From NCBI GenBank assembly GCA_037893225.1, contig JAZGUH010000366.1:558001-622000 (forward strand): 64,000 nt of DNA, given 5' to 3'. Shown here in pieces: positions 63,983-64,000 of the stretch (positions within the stretch are counted from its first letter, which is position 1; every line of letters begins with the position of its first letter). Below the pieces are notes generated by a model, which saw only the letters and a program-made list of their open reading frames with translations, made no database searches and was not told where the DNA came from. Position numbers and translations under genes: made by a program. Source of the stretch: Hippasteria phrygiana (lineage: Eukaryota > Echinodermata > Asteroidea > Valvatida > Goniasteridae).

Positions 63983-64000
63983 TTGTGGAGAAAATTCAAA
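63983..64000 (+). repeat. Partial monomer at right edge
   Basis: The first 18 bases of the next monomer, starting at the phase point ttgtggag. The array runs on to the right. Confidence 0.95.

Larger units (their letters stand above)
1..64000 (+). repeat. Satellite DNA array, 232-bp monomer, 276 complete copies
   Basis: The same 232-bp unit recurs head to tail over the whole window with no unique sequence between copies. Counting from ttgtggag, phase points run from 21 to 63983 and enclose 276 monomers (233 of 232 bp, 20 of 231, 21 of 230, 2 of 228), which sums exactly to 63,962 bp. The copy at 253-484 has 50 C and 42 G (39.7% GC) and 5 CpG, a mild CpG deficit (observed/expected about 0.55). 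All copies have one orientation. Monomer classes differ by up to about 14 bases (about 6%). The family is not one I recognise. A centromeric or heterochromatic role is inferred from array form only; no kinetochore-protein site was identified. Confidence 0.98.

Noticed and set aside
1..64000. CRISPR array or other prokaryotic repeat system
   Set aside because: The repeats are 232 bp and abut directly, with no unique spacers and no cas-like genes. The pattern is that of satellite DNA.
1..64000. CENP-B box
   Set aside because: I looked for the core pattern TTCG-4-A-2-CGGG and its reverse complement in P, M, I and Y monomers. The nearest candidates around cttcccggcc lack the second half.
1..64000. 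rRNA, tRNA or 5S gene cluster
   Set aside because: The monomer has no A/B box pair with a cloverleaf and no recognisable rRNA segment. The length is compatible with a 5S unit with spacer, but no 5S-like internal sequence was seen.
1..64000. Transposon or LTR tandem array
   Set aside because: No terminal inverted repeats, target site duplications, polypurine tract, primer binding site or coding domain. The monomer could derive from a mobile element, but nothing in it shows this.
1..64000. Inverted monomers or strand switches
   Set aside because: The phase point ttgtggag is found on the + strand at all 276 monomers and the spacing is fully accounted for by known length classes, leaving no room for an inversion.
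1..64000. Pure assembly artefact from repeated reads
   Set aside because: Private single-base changes and four monomer lengths are arranged in a non-periodic but rule-bound order, which an artefact would not create. Local collapse or extra copies of near-identical units (for example 43357-48460) cannot be excluded without reads.

Overview
The whole 64 kb window is one uninterrupted head-to-tail satellite DNA array. I see no gene, RNA gene, transposon, CRISPR array or unique sequence in it. The unit is a 232-bp monomer of about 40% GC (92 of 232 bases in the copy at 253-484), always in the same orientation. Counting from the conserved ttgtggag (first at 21, last at 63983), the window holds 276 complete monomers: 233 of 232 bp, 20 of 231 bp, 21 of 230 bp and 2 of 228 bp. 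These sum exactly to the 63,962 bp between the first and last phase points. Fragments of 20 bp (1-20) and 18 bp (63983-64000) lie at the edges, so the array continues in both directions.

This points to a eukaryotic genome, most likely a centromeric, pericentromeric or other heterochromatic block in a long-read assembly. Long homogeneous arrays of a monomer of this size are typical of eukaryotic satellites and not of prokaryotes. I do not recognise the family and nothing visible names the species.

Monomers differ at roughly 20 recurrent sites, by at most about 6% on my count. The variants come in two linked modules. The 5' module (offsets 1 to about 115 from ttgtggag) is P (cttcccggccacc, gtgcagattacc), M (ctttccggccaac, gtacatgttaccgtc, catgcatgtc), M* (M with ctatgtac), I (gtgcatattaccttc; the usual 228-231 bp forms) or Y (gtacatattacc). 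The 3' module (about offset 150 to 232) is T (gcag, gatctgg, attacc, ttaaaac), F (gcagtattttt, atcatc, cttccta), S (ttcag, attatc, ttaacac), D (gatatgg, attatc, ttaaaac), G (gcag, atcatc, cttctta, ttaaaac), V (atgtatagc, atcatc, ttaacac) or E (gacatatgaacc, gtaattgtg).

Strings of these monomers form higher-order repeats (HORs), and the HOR changes along the window. Zone 1 (1-16019) has mostly 10-monomer units anchored on the Y/E monomer. Zone 2 (16020-28061) has 5-, 7- and 9-monomer units built on M-S, M-F, M*-S, P-T, I-D, with one zone 1-like insert. Zone 3 (28062-43356) has 8-, 11- and 13-monomer units carrying the cattaat and gcaatatt variants. Zone 4 (43357-51010) has three 11-monomer units of 2552, 2552 and 2550 bp. 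Zone 5 (51011-64000) has a 2317-bp 10-monomer unit with 16-monomer and 6-monomer derivatives and one rearranged 12-monomer block. Several derivatives are explained to the base pair by one unequal exchange between monomers in register, so the array looks recently and repeatedly remodelled.
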